A stretch of DNA of 38,139 nucleotides from contig CADECX010000031.1 in assembly GCA_902825865.1 (NCBI GenBank), positions 1 through 38,139 on the forward strand, written 5' to 3'. Below the pieces are notes generated by a model. That model ran no database searches. It saw only the letters and a program-made list of their open reading frames with translations, and was not told the DNA's origin. Position 1 is the stretch's first letter; every line of letters begins with the position of its first letter. Made by a program: the position numbers and the translations under genes. The DNA is from an uncultured Alphaproteobacteria bacterium. Its GTDB lineage: Bacteria; Pseudomonadota; Alphaproteobacteria; Micropepsales; Micropepsaceae. Below are positions 1 to 7,473 of this stretch, in pieces.

Positions 1-107
1 ACGACGTGCTCGACACCTTCCTGCGCCATCGCGGCGCCGGCGCTCAATGCCAAAAGGGCGGCACCGCCAGCAAGGCGCACGCGAGTCTTGGTCAAACCGT
101 AATTCAT
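1..107 (-). CDS. N-terminus of an exported protein, possibly a TonB-dependent receptor (cut by window edge)
   Basis: Only the first 35 codons are inside the window. The ATG is at 107 and a GGGGG run about 10 bases upstream can serve as ribosome-binding site. The peptide begins MNYGLTKTRVRLAGG, has a hydrophobic core of Ala/Leu, and a likely signal-peptidase I site after ALSAGAAMA, so export is well supported. The mature start QEGVEHVV resembles the acidic-Val-Val stretch that opens the plug of many alphaproteobacterial TonB-dependent receptors, but eight residues cannot prove that family; a porin or other periplasmic protein remains possible. It is divergent from the glycosyltransferase operon starting at 485. 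Confidence 0.6.
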   Translation of the reverse strand, partial: MNYGLTKTRVRLAGGAALLALSAGAAMAQEGVEHV

Positions 108-192
108 TAGAATAGTCCCCCTGGACAATATGTTCTGCCGGCACGATGCCGAAACTGGGCGGTGGGATAGCAGAGTGGCAGTGCACATATCG

Positions 193-207
193 AGCGCAAA
201 TTGCGCT
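193..207. repeat. 15-base palindrome AGCGCAA-a-TTGCGCT, candidate operator
   Basis: Both 7-base arms are perfect with a single central A. The symmetry and single-base centre match the palindrome at 263-279, but with the half sites in the opposite order, which suggests binding by one dimeric regulator or a related pair. It lies in a divergent promoter region. Confidence 0.45.
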
Positions 208-262
208 TTTGCCGATCACCAAACGCATCTAGTGATCGAAAGTCACATAAATGCAACGCCTT

Positions 263-279
263 ATGTTGCGACGCAACAT
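263..279. repeat. 17-base palindrome ATGTTGCG-a-CGCAACAT, candidate operator
   Basis: Both 8-base arms are perfect around one central A. It lies 15 bases upstream of a TATAAA sequence and about 205 bases upstream of the start at 485, a sensible place for a repressor or activator of the glycan operon or of the divergent gene. The regulator is not identifiable from the window. Confidence 0.5.
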
Positions 280-484
280 GGTGAAAAAGCCCTTATAAAT
301 CTTTGCTTAACTTGTGTTGCTGGCGCTTCGCAGCGAATCGAATTTTCGCACTTGCGCCAGGAGCAAAGCGCAACACCATCACGCGCCTAAAGTGGTGCGC
401 CGCGATGGCCGCAAATCGGAGTCGTTTCGCGCGCCCGGGATCCGACGACTTGCGGGGAAAAACCACTTACTGTCTAGAACAGAC

Positions 485-2728
485 ATGGATCCGCAGACCC
501 TTCTCAACCAGGCGATCGCCTTCCACCAGACAGGCAGACTGGCGGATGCCGAACGGCTTTACCTGCAACTGATGGCTGCGCAGCCCAGGGAACCCGCCGC
601 CCATCACATGTTGGGGGTGGTGCGCGCCCAGCAGGGGCGAAACAGCGAAGCGCTGGCACTGATGGACAAGGCCCTGACGCTCAAGCCGGGGGCGCCGGAA
701 GTTTTATCCAATCTCGGCAATGTTTTGCGGGCGCAAGGCCGGTTGGAAGAGGCGCTGGTCCGTTACGACCAGGCGCTGGCCGCCAAGCCCGACTATTTCG
801 CCACTTGGAACAAGCGCGCCTTGGTGCTGTGCGACCTGGGACGGGTAACCGAAGCGCTAGACAGCGCCGAACGGGCCTTGGCGCTGCAACCCAACTATGC
901 CGACGCCCTGAACACGCGCGGCATCATCATGGCGGGGCTCGGCCGGCCTGAGGATGCGTTGGTCCATTACGAGCGCGCCTTGACCGTGGCGCCGAATTTT
1001 CCCGACGCGCTCAACAATCGCGCTTTGTCGCTCAAGAGCTTGCGGCGGCTCGAGGAAGCGCGCACCAGCGTCGAGCGGGCGCTTCAGGCCGATAGCGGCT
1101 TTGCCGAAGCCTGGAACAATCGCGGCATCATACTGTTCGACCTTAAGCAGATCGCCGAAGCTCTGGCGAGTTATGAGCGGGCGCTCATGCTGCGGCCGGA
1201 TTATGCCGAAGCGCTCAACAACCGCTCCGCCACCCTGTTCGGCTTGAAGCGGTTCGCGGATGCGCTGGCCGACAGCGACCGCGCCTTGGCGCTCAAGCCC
1301 GAATTCGCAGACGCTTTATACAATCGCGGCAACGCGCTATCCGAACTCAACCGGCCGCACGAGGCGCTTTTGAGCTATGAGCAAGTCTTGGCGGTCGATC
1401 CCGCGCATCCGCGTGCCTTGAGCGGATTGGCCAATGCCGCCATGACCATTGGCGACTGGGAACGGACATCAGAGCTTGCCGGCAAGCTCAAGGCCGAGAT
1501 CATGGCCGGCAATGCCGTGATTCAGCCCTTTGTGCTGATGGGATATTGGGACGACAACGAACTCCAGCTGCGTTGTTCGCAGAAATATGTGCAGGAAGCC
1601 GGTCCCGGCCCCCTTGTCCCGCTGTGGAGCGGACCGCGCTACAAACACGACAAGATACGCATCGCTTATCTTTCGGCGGATTTTCACGAGCATGTCACCT
1701 CGACGTTGACGGTGGAGATGTTCGAACGCCATGACCGGGATCGTTTTGAGATCACGGCCGTATCCTTCGGCTCCGACGATGGCAGCGCGATGCGGGCGCG
1801 GCTGGTGAACGCCTTCGACCGTTTTCACGATGCGCGCCAGCAGAGCGACCGCGAGGTGGCCCACCTGCTGCGCCAATGGGAAATCGATATCGCGGTTGAT
1901 CTGGGCGGCTATACCAGCGGGGCGCGGCCCTGGGTGCTGGCGCACCGCCCCTGCCCGGTGCAGGCCAAGTATATGGGCTATCCCGGCACATCCGGCAGTG
2001 GGTTCATCGACTACATCATTGCCGATGCGCTGGTGGTGCCGCCCGATCAGCATCGTTTCTTCAGCGAAAAGATCGCCGCACTGCCCGATACGCTATGGGT
2101 GACGGACACAAAACGCGCGGTTGCCGCGATGCCCAGCCGCGGCGAAGCAGGCTTGCCGGACAACGCTTTTGTCTTCTGCTGCTTCAATCACAATTGGAAG
2201 ATCACGCCGCCGGTCTTCGACATCTGGATGCGGCTGCTGCACGAAATACCGGACAGCGTGCTGTGGCTGCTGGAAGGCAATGCCAGGATCCGCGGCAATC
2301 TCTGCCAAGAGGCGCAGCTGCGCGGCATCGCGCCCGAGCGCCTGATTTTTGCCGGCCGCACCACGCCGGAAAAGCATCTGGCGCGCCAGCAACTGGCGGA
2401 CCTGTTTCTCGATACCCTGCCCTATAATGCGCATACCACCGCCAGCGACGCTGTTTGGATGGGCCTGCCGCTGGTCACCGCGCCCGGAAAGTCCTTTCCG
2501 GCGCGTGTCGCCGCCAGCATCTTGAAATGCGCGAATGTGCCCGAGATGATCGCGGCGGACCTGAAAGCGTATGAAGCGCTGGCCTTGAAGCTGGCGCGTG
2601 ATCCGGCCCTGCTGGCCGGGATCCGCCAAAAACTTGTGTCCGGCAGGGACAGAATGGCGCTGTTCGACACGGCCCGCTTCACGCGCAATCTGGAAGCGGC
2701 TTATATCGCAATGCTGAACCAGACATGA
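485..2728 (+). CDS. TPR-repeat GT41 glycosyltransferase (O-GlcNAc transferase / SPINDLY-like)
   Basis: A 747-residue protein, probably cytoplasmic, predicted to transfer a sugar from a UDP- or GDP-sugar onto Ser/Thr of target proteins. Residues 1-335 are about nine 34-residue TPR repeats, the substrate-recognition superhelix. Residues 390-747 are the GT41 catalytic region. Landmarks that align with human OGT are YLSADFHEH (398-403), the NGYT-like GGYTSGAR (474-481), GYPGTSG (498-504), K572 in FNHNWK (human K842), and HTTASD with H650 and D655. I chose the ATG at 485 because the open frame upstream lacks TPR character; no strong Shine-Dalgarno is visible. It heads a five-gene unit and overlaps the next gene by ATGA. 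The donor sugar and acceptor proteins are unknown; O-fucosylation is an alternative to O-GlcNAc. Confidence 0.9.
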   Translation: MDPQTLLNQAIAFHQTGRLADAERLYLQLMAAQPREPAAHHMLGVVRAQQGRNSEALALMDKALTLKPGAPEVLSNLGNVLRAQGRLEEALVRYDQALAAKPDYFATWNKRALVLCDLGRVTEALDSAERALALQPNYADALNTRGIIMAGLGRPEDALVHYERALTVAPNFPDALNNRALSLKSLRRLEEARTSVERALQADSGFAEAWNNRGIILFDLKQIAEALASYERALMLRPDYAEALNNRSATLFGLKRFADALADSDRALALKPEFADALYNRGNALSELNRPHEALLSYEQVLAVDPAHPRALSGLANAAMTIGDWERTSELAGKLKAEIMAGNAVIQPFVLMGYWDDNELQLRCSQKYVQEAGPGPLVPLWSGPRYKHDKIRIAYLSADFHEHVTSTLTVEMFERHDRDRFEITAVSFGSDDGSAMRARLVNAFDRFHDARQQSDREVAHLLRQWEIDIAVDLGGYTSGARPWVLAHRPCPVQAKYMGYPGTSGSGFIDYIIADALVVPPDQHRFFSEKIAALPDTLWVTDTKRAVAAMPSRGEAGLPDNAFVFCCFNHNWKITPPVFDIWMRLLHEIPDSVLWLLEGNARIRGNLCQEAQLRGIAPERLIFAGRTTPEKHLARQQLADLFLDTLPYNAHTTASDAVWMGLPLVTAPGKSFPARVAASILKCANVPEMIAADLKAYEALALKLARDPALLAGIRQKLVSGRDRMALFDTARFTRNLEAAYIAMLNQT

Positions 2729-3474
2729 GCCTGCTGTCCCTGCCCATCCGCCTGTCGGTCGCGGCCCCCGCCTATAACGAGGCGGCGGGGCTGGAAGCGG
2801 TGATCGCGGATTGGCACACTTTTCTTGTCGCGCAAAGCGCGGTGGCGGAATTTGAGATCGTGATCTGCAATGACGGCAGCAAGGACGCGACCGGCGCTAT
2901 ATTGGACCGGCTCACTCTGTCCTATCCGCAGCTGCGTCCGCTGCATTTTGCCGGCAACCAAGGCGCCGCCGCCGCGCTCAATGCGGCGATCGCCGCGACC
3001 AAGGGCGACTGGGTTCTGCTGATGGATTCCGACGGACAATTCGCCATCCAGAATCTGCCCGACATGCTGGCAGCCCTGAGCCGGTCTGGTGGGCAAGCCG
3101 CCATCGGCATCCGCAAAAAGAAAGACGCCGCCTTCGCCCAATTCGGCAGCTGGGCCAGTGGCTTGGCATGCAATCTGGTGCATGGCAGCCGGCTGAAGGA
3201 TTTCAATTCCGCCTTCAAGCTGGTCTGGGGTCCGGCCCTGCGCGGACTTGGCCTGGAAGCCAAGGGCATGAACTATTCCACCGAGGTCACCTCCCGGCTG
3301 CTGGAACGCGGCATCATCCCGGTGGAGGTGGAAATTGCCCATCGCCCACGCACCACCGGCGTCAGCAGCATGAAACTGGTTCGCGGCGCGGCGCATCGCT
3401 TTCTTTTCGTGCTCTATATCGCCCTGCGGCAGTTGCTGTTGCGGCTCAATATTCTGGTCCGGCCGCAGCCATGA
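2725..3474 (+). CDS. GT2 family glycosyltransferase, DPM1-like
   Basis: A 249-residue GT-A enzyme expected to move a sugar from a nucleotide donor to a lipid-phosphate or glycan acceptor. It opens with the family start APAYNEA (14-20), has the ribose-binding ICNDGSKD region (47-54), the metal-binding DSDGQF (101-106) typical of polyprenyl-phosphate mannosyl/glucosyltransferases, and HRPR..G.S (207-214) in the acceptor loop. The last 25 residues are hydrophobic and Arg/Leu rich and could dock the protein to the membrane; there is no multi-span domain. It overlaps the genes on both sides by 4 bases. The sugar is not deducible. Confidence 0.88.
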   Translation: MSLLSLPIRLSVAAPAYNEAAGLEAVIADWHTFLVAQSAVAEFEIVICNDGSKDATGAILDRLTLSYPQLRPLHFAGNQGAAAALNAAIAATKGDWVLLMDSDGQFAIQNLPDMLAALSRSGGQAAIGIRKKKDAAFAQFGSWASGLACNLVHGSRLKDFNSAFKLVWGPALRGLGLEAKGMNYSTEVTSRLLERGIIPVEVEIAHRPRTTGVSSMKLVRGAAHRFLFVLYIALRQLLLRLNILVRPQP

Positions 3475-5318
3475 GCAGACAGGTCCGCATCGTGCTGTTC
3501 TGTGGCGGCCGCGGCAGCGCCACCATCATCCGCGCCCTGCTGCGCCACAGCGATGTCGATCTCACCTTGCTGGTCAACGCTTATGACGACGGACTCTCGA
3601 CCGGCGCCTTGCGCAATTTCATTCCCGGCATGTTGGGGCCGTCGGATTTCCGCAAGAACCTGTCCTATCTGTTCGGCAACTATTCCCAGGCGCAGTATGC
3701 GCTCAAGAACCTGATGGAATACCGCCTGCTAGGGCCAACCGATGCCCTGGCGCGCTACGCGAAAAGCGGCGATGCGGCGTGTTTGGATGAACCGCTCAAG
3801 GGCTGGTTCGCGCAATTGCCGCCGCAAACTGGCGGCCGCATCCGCGCATTGCTGGGCGGTTTTTTCGCCCATGCCGAGGGCCGCAGCTTTGATTATCGCG
3901 ATTGTTCGCTGGGCAATCTTGTGTTCGCCGGCGCCTATCTGGAGAAGGGCAGTGATTTCAACGCCGCCGCCGCCACGGTCAGCGAGTTGGTGGGCAGCCG
4001 CGCCAAGCTGATGAATGTGGGAGAGCAACAGAACCGCGTGTTGGTGGGACTGAAAGAAGACGGCAGCCTGCTCGCCAGCGAAGCCGCCATCGTCGGAGCG
4101 CAATCACCTTCACCCATCACCGATCTTTATCTGCTGGAACAGCCGTTGACCCAGCAAGAAACCCAGACCTTGGGCGCGCAAGACCTTGCCGGCAAACAGG
4201 CATGGCTGGCGGCGCGCGATGCGGTGCCCAAACTGTCGCAGGCGGCGGCACAAGTCATAGGCAGCGCCGACATTATTCTCTACGGCCCCGGCACCCAGCA
4301 TTCCTCGCTCTTTCCCAGCTATCGCATCGCGGGCGCCGCGCTGGCGGGCGCATCCGCGCCGGTCAAGGCGCTGGTGATGAATCTGGACAGCGACAACGAT
4401 ATTCAGGCGCTGACGGCAAGCGATATTGCCGATCGCGCCATGCGCTATGGCGCGGTACTGACCCATATCCTGCTGCACGAGAATATGACGCTGCCACCCG
4501 GCGCCCTGAACAAGGAGAGTTCCGGCGAAGCTTATCGCGGTGCTGCGCTGGTGCACCGCCGCCTGGCCATAGCGGCACGGCCCCAGGTCCATAACGGCAC
4601 CGCCGTGGCGGACACAGTGCTGGGATTGCGCGCCCGCCGCAGGCAACCAAGCCTGGAAATCTTTGTCGACATTTTGGGCCGCTCCATCGCCAGCGAAGAG
4701 CTGGTGGAGGAATTCCTGGAGACGGACTGGGGCGGCAGGGCCGCGCATCTCACCCTCAATCGCGTGGCGCCACAGCGGGAAGGCATCGCCACATCTGACA
4801 TTGACGGCCTGTTTCCCGAAATCGCCTATTTGCGCGATTGGCTCCGCGCCGGTGCTTCCGACTATCTGGTGCTGATGACCGGTGACGGCGCTTACCGCTT
4901 CACCGACGTGCAGGCCATCATCCGGCTGCTAGAACAACAACGGTCCTTGGGCGGGGTGTTCGGTTCGCGCACCCAGAGCCGGCGCCAGTTCATCACCTCG
5001 GTGCGCGCCGCTTATGGCGAGAAACGCCTGCTTTATACCTTGGGCAAGGCGGCCGCGTTTTTTCTCAGCACGCTGTTTTACCTTCGCAGCGGCGTGATCT
5101 TTTCCGATCCGCTGACGGGCTTGCGCGTGTTTCGCCGCGAGGCGCTGGCAGGCTTGCGCGAAATCCCGGACGCCGCGCCCCTGGCGATTGTGCGTCAGCT
5201 GATCCGCCAAGGCGTCGAGGTGGCGGAACTGCCGGTGCTCTATCGCACCTTTTCCGGCTTTACCGATCCCAACTGGCGGGTGCGGCGGGGCCTGCGAAAC
5301 CTGATGGCGTTGTTTTGA
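3471..5318 (+). CDS. YvcK/CofD-like domain fused to a GT2-like domain
   Basis: A 615-residue two-part protein. Residues 5-385 follow the YvcK/CofD fold: a phosphate-binding CGGRGSATI (11-19), YDDGLSTGALR (38-48) then SDFRKNL (58-64), which is the DDGGSSG...GDIR signature, an EDGSLLASEAAI strand (196-207), ADIILYGPGTQHSSLFP (266-282), which matches the GPGS..TSI.P motif, and HENMTLPPG (336-344), close to the YvcK NxMTQPGE. Residues 395-615 resemble the distal part of DPM1-type GT2 enzymes: LMTGDGAYRFTDV (468-480), GVFGSR (495-500), SDPLTGLRVFRREAL (545-559). The usual PxYNE start is missing and DxD is replaced by TGDG. YvcK proteins bind UDP-sugars; CofD proteins make a phosphodiester. Which activity remains here is unknown. 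ATGA overlap upstream, TTGA overlap downstream. Confidence 0.8.
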   Translation: MSRQVRIVLFCGGRGSATIIRALLRHSDVDLTLLVNAYDDGLSTGALRNFIPGMLGPSDFRKNLSYLFGNYSQAQYALKNLMEYRLLGPTDALARYAKSGDAACLDEPLKGWFAQLPPQTGGRIRALLGGFFAHAEGRSFDYRDCSLGNLVFAGAYLEKGSDFNAAAATVSELVGSRAKLMNVGEQQNRVLVGLKEDGSLLASEAAIVGAQSPSPITDLYLLEQPLTQQETQTLGAQDLAGKQAWLAARDAVPKLSQAAAQVIGSADIILYGPGTQHSSLFPSYRIAGAALAGASAPVKALVMNLDSDNDIQALTASDIADRAMRYGAVLTHILLHENMTLPPGALNKESSGEAYRGAALVHRRLAIAARPQVHNGTAVADTVLGLRARRRQPSLEIFVDILGRSIASEELVEEFLETDWGGRAAHLTLNRVAPQREGIATSDIDGLFPEIAYLRDWLRAGASDYLVLMTGDGAYRFTDVQAIIRLLEQQRSLGGVFGSRTQSRRQFITSVRAAYGEKRLLYTLGKAAAFFLSTLFYLRSGVIFSDPLTGLRVFRREALAGLREIPDAAPLAIVRQLIRQGVEVAELPVLYRTFSGFTDPNWRVRRGLRNLMALF

Positions 5319-6049
5319 CCGTGCGCGTCTGTGCTCTCATTCCCGCCGCGGGCCGTGGCAGCAGGCTGGGGACCGATGCGCCCAAAATCCTCGCGCGTCT
5401 CACCGAACAAGACACGATCTGGTCGGTCCTGCATGCCAAGCTCGCGCCGCTGGTGGATCATATCCATCTGGTGCTGTCTCCGGCCGGCGCCAAAGCCTTT
5501 CCGCCCTTGCCTGCCGGAGTTTCCACCAGCATTCAGCCGGCACCGCTCGGCATGGGCGATGCGATCTTCGGCGCCGGCGCGGTGTGGTCGGGGTTTGACG
5601 CGGTTCTGATCGTATGGGGCGACCAGGTGTTCGTATCCACCGCCACATTGCGCCGCGCCTTGGCGGCGCTTTCCTCACCGGCGCGCCACGCCGTGCTGCC
5701 GGTCACGCGCATGGAGCAGCCCTATGTCGAATATCTCTTTGAGGGGACCAAGCTCACCGCGGTGCTGCAAAACCGCGAGGGCGACAGCACCTCGCCCAAT
5801 GGTTTTTCGGATGTCGGCACCTTCTTGCTGGGAACGGCGGGCCTGACCGAGATTTGGGAGCGCTATTTGGCGCAAGCCCGACGCGGCTCCGCCACCGGGG
5901 AAATCAATTTCCTGCCCTTTTTGCCTTTCCTTTCCGCACAGGGCTGGACCATGACCCCGCTGGAAGTGGCGGATGCCACCGAGGCGCGCGGCATCAACAC
6001 CCCGGAGGATCTCGCCTTCTTCCAGAAGCTGTATAAGAAGGACCGATGA
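5315..6049 (+). CDS. Sugar-phosphate nucleotidyltransferase (MobA/GlmU-like)
   Basis: A 244-residue NTP-transferase expected to join a sugar 1-phosphate to a nucleotide. It has the nucleotide loop PAAGRGSRLG (10-19) followed by the sugar-phosphate-contacting PKIL (23-26), QPAPLGMGDAI (74-84), which resembles the GlmU Q..PLGTGHA motif, the metal-binding WGDQ (101-104, D103), and GEINFLPFL near 195-203. There is no C-terminal left-handed helix, so it is a stand-alone transferase rather than full GlmU. The frame opens with TTG at 5315, overlapping the previous stop as TTGA; a GTG at 5321 is an equally plausible start and costs two residues. It overlaps the epimerase gene by ATGA, so the two probably make one NDP-sugar. 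Confidence 0.82.
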   Translation: MTVRVCALIPAAGRGSRLGTDAPKILARLTEQDTIWSVLHAKLAPLVDHIHLVLSPAGAKAFPPLPAGVSTSIQPAPLGMGDAIFGAGAVWSGFDAVLIVWGDQVFVSTATLRRALAALSSPARHAVLPVTRMEQPYVEYLFEGTKLTAVLQNREGDSTSPNGFSDVGTFLLGTAGLTEIWERYLAQARRGSATGEINFLPFLPFLSAQGWTMTPLEVADATEARGINTPEDLAFFQKLYKKDR

Positions 6050-6939
6050 AAAACCTATTGGTCACCGGCGGCGCGGGTTTCATCGGCAGCCATCTTTGCG
6101 AGGGATTGCTGGCGCGCGGGTATAAAGTGCGCGTGCTCGACAGCTTGATTTACGGCAAGCGCGAATGGGTGCCGCCGGATGCGGAGTTCATCCAAGGCGA
6201 CATCCGCGACATCGCCACTTGCCGCCGCGCCGCCGCCGGCATGGATGGAATTTTCCATTGCGCCGCCATGTCCAGGTCCGGCCCGTCCCAGGAACAGATC
6301 GACATTTGCACCGGCTCCAACATTACCGGCACGCAGAATATGCTGCTGGCGGCGCGCGACGCGGGGGTGAAACGCTTCATCTATAGCGGCTCCTCGACCT
6401 ATTACGGCAACCGGCAGCCGCCGCATCGCGAAAGCGATCCGCCCGATCTTCTCAACATTTACGGCCTGACCAAGCGGGTGGGCGAGCAGTATTGTTTGAT
6501 GTTCGACAAGGATTTCGATCTGCCTTGCCTGGTGCTGCGCTACTTCAATGTCTATGGCCCGCGCCAGCCCGAAACCGGCGCCTATGCCCTGGTGCTGGGA
6601 ATTTTCCTGCGCCGTCATGCCGACAAGCAAGTGTTGGAGATTCACGGCGACGGCAAGCAGCGGCGCGACTTTGTCCATGTCCGCGACGTGGCCGCCGCCA
6701 ATATCGCCGCCTTTGAGAGTGTGTTGCGCGGCGAGATTTTCAATGTCGGCAGTGGCGAAAGTATTTCCGTCAAGGAATTGGCGGACATGATTTCCCCCGC
6801 CCAAATCCATACCGAAGGACGCAAGGGCGATGCCGCCGCCACCCTCGCCGATATTTCCCGGATCAAGGCGGCGCTGGGCTGGTCGCCGAAAATTTCCTTT
6901 GCCGAGGGCCTGAAGGAACTGAAAGCGCTAACAGGCTGA
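6046..6939 (+). CDS. NAD-dependent NDP-sugar epimerase/dehydratase (extended SDR)
   Basis: A 297-residue extended short-chain dehydrogenase, GalE-like. It has the Rossmann loop TGGAGFIGS (7-15), GDIRD (51-55) for adenine binding, the active-site Ser region YSGSSTYYG (113-121), the catalytic pair Y139 and K143 in IYGLTK, and RYFNVYGPRQ (165-174) for the sugar nucleotide. It probably interconverts or modifies the NDP-sugar made by the preceding gene; epimerase and dehydratase cannot be separated from sequence alone. It is the last gene of the overlapping unit. A short ACGGC-cta-GCCGT stem at 6972-6984 could mark the end of the transcript but lacks a T run. Confidence 0.86.
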   Translation: MKNLLVTGGAGFIGSHLCEGLLARGYKVRVLDSLIYGKREWVPPDAEFIQGDIRDIATCRRAAAGMDGIFHCAAMSRSGPSQEQIDICTGSNITGTQNMLLAARDAGVKRFIYSGSSTYYGNRQPPHRESDPPDLLNIYGLTKRVGEQYCLMFDKDFDLPCLVLRYFNVYGPRQPETGAYALVLGIFLRRHADKQVLEIHGDGKQRRDFVHVRDVAAANIAAFESVLRGEIFNVGSGESISVKELADMISPAQIHTEGRKGDAAATLADISRIKAALGWSPKISFAEGLKELKALTG

Positions 6940-7022
6940 GCTGGTTCCTGATTTGCGCGCCTAGCCAATTCACGGCCTAGCCGTTATCCTATCAACCGAC
7001 AGAAAAGGTCCAAAGGATCGCC

Positions 7023-7430
7023 ATGCACCGTTCGCTTTTGCCGCTCGCCATCGTTTTTGCCGCCCTGCCGCTTGCCGCGGGCGCCCAAAGCGCCAAGCCC
7101 GCTTTGTATACCGCCGAGCAGGCGGCCAGGGGAGCCGCGGTCTATTCCCAATCCTGCGCGGCCTGTCATGGTACGCAGCTGGAGGGCACGGCCGCGCCCG
7201 CGCTGAAAGGCTCGGTGTTTGGCGAGATGGCGGCGGCGCAAAGCCTGACCGCCCAGACCTTGCTGGACGTGATCGCCAACACCATGCCGCAGTCCGATCC
7301 CGGCTCGCTCAAGCCGGAAGACAATGCCGCCGTCACCGCCTATATCCTGCAGCAGAACGGCTATCCCGCCGGAACCGCGCCGCTGGCGAACGGCGCGGCG
7401 GGAATGTCGGACGCCAAGATCACACCGTAA
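7023..7430 (+). CDS. Class I cytochrome c, periplasmic electron acceptor
   Basis: A 135-residue exported haem protein. The signal peptide MHRSLLPLAIVFAALPLAAGAQS precedes one haem-binding CAACH (C45, C48, H49); M88 in ANTMP is a likely sixth ligand, as in the cytochromes that pair with PQQ dehydrogenases. An AAAGGAT ribosome-binding site lies at the right distance before the ATG. The PQQ dehydrogenase starts 43 bases after the stop, so this cytochrome is probably its electron acceptor. Confidence 0.88.
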   Translation: MHRSLLPLAIVFAALPLAAGAQSAKPALYTAEQAARGAAVYSQSCAACHGTQLEGTAAPALKGSVFGEMAAAQSLTAQTLLDVIANTMPQSDPGSLKPEDNAAVTAYILQQNGYPAGTAPLANGAAGMSDAKITP

Positions 7431-7473
7431 CAAGCCGCATAATAAAAAGCGGTACGGCTGTCCCGGGGGAAGC

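Larger units (their letters stand above)
108..484. promoter_or_regulatory. Divergent intergenic region rich in CGCAA/TTGCG palindromes
   Basis: These 377 bases separate the exported-protein gene (minus) from the TPR glycosyltransferase (plus) and hold no convincing gene. They contain four inverted repeats: AGCGCAA-a-TTGCGCT at 193-207, CGATCAC/GTGATCG at 213-219 and 232-238, ATGTTGCG-a-CGCAACAT at 263-279, and TTGCGC/GCGCAA at 352-357 and 368-373. Three of the four share the CGCAA/TTGCG half site. A TATAAA at 294-299 may be a rightward -10, but I find no well-spaced -35. TGTCT/AGACA at 471-475 and 481-485 forms a small stem that touches the start codon at 485. Confidence 0.55.

Noticed and set aside
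314..484. N-terminal extension of the TPR glycosyltransferase
   Set aside because: The extra residues are Arg/His/Ser rich without TPR pattern and the DNA there contains operator-like palindromes; the ATG at 485 is preferred.
3471..4620. CofD of coenzyme F420 synthesis
   Set aside because: The N-terminal motifs (DDG.STG, HENMT, GPGT..S) fit YvcK-like proteins at least as well, and no other F420 genes are nearby; the context is glycan synthesis.
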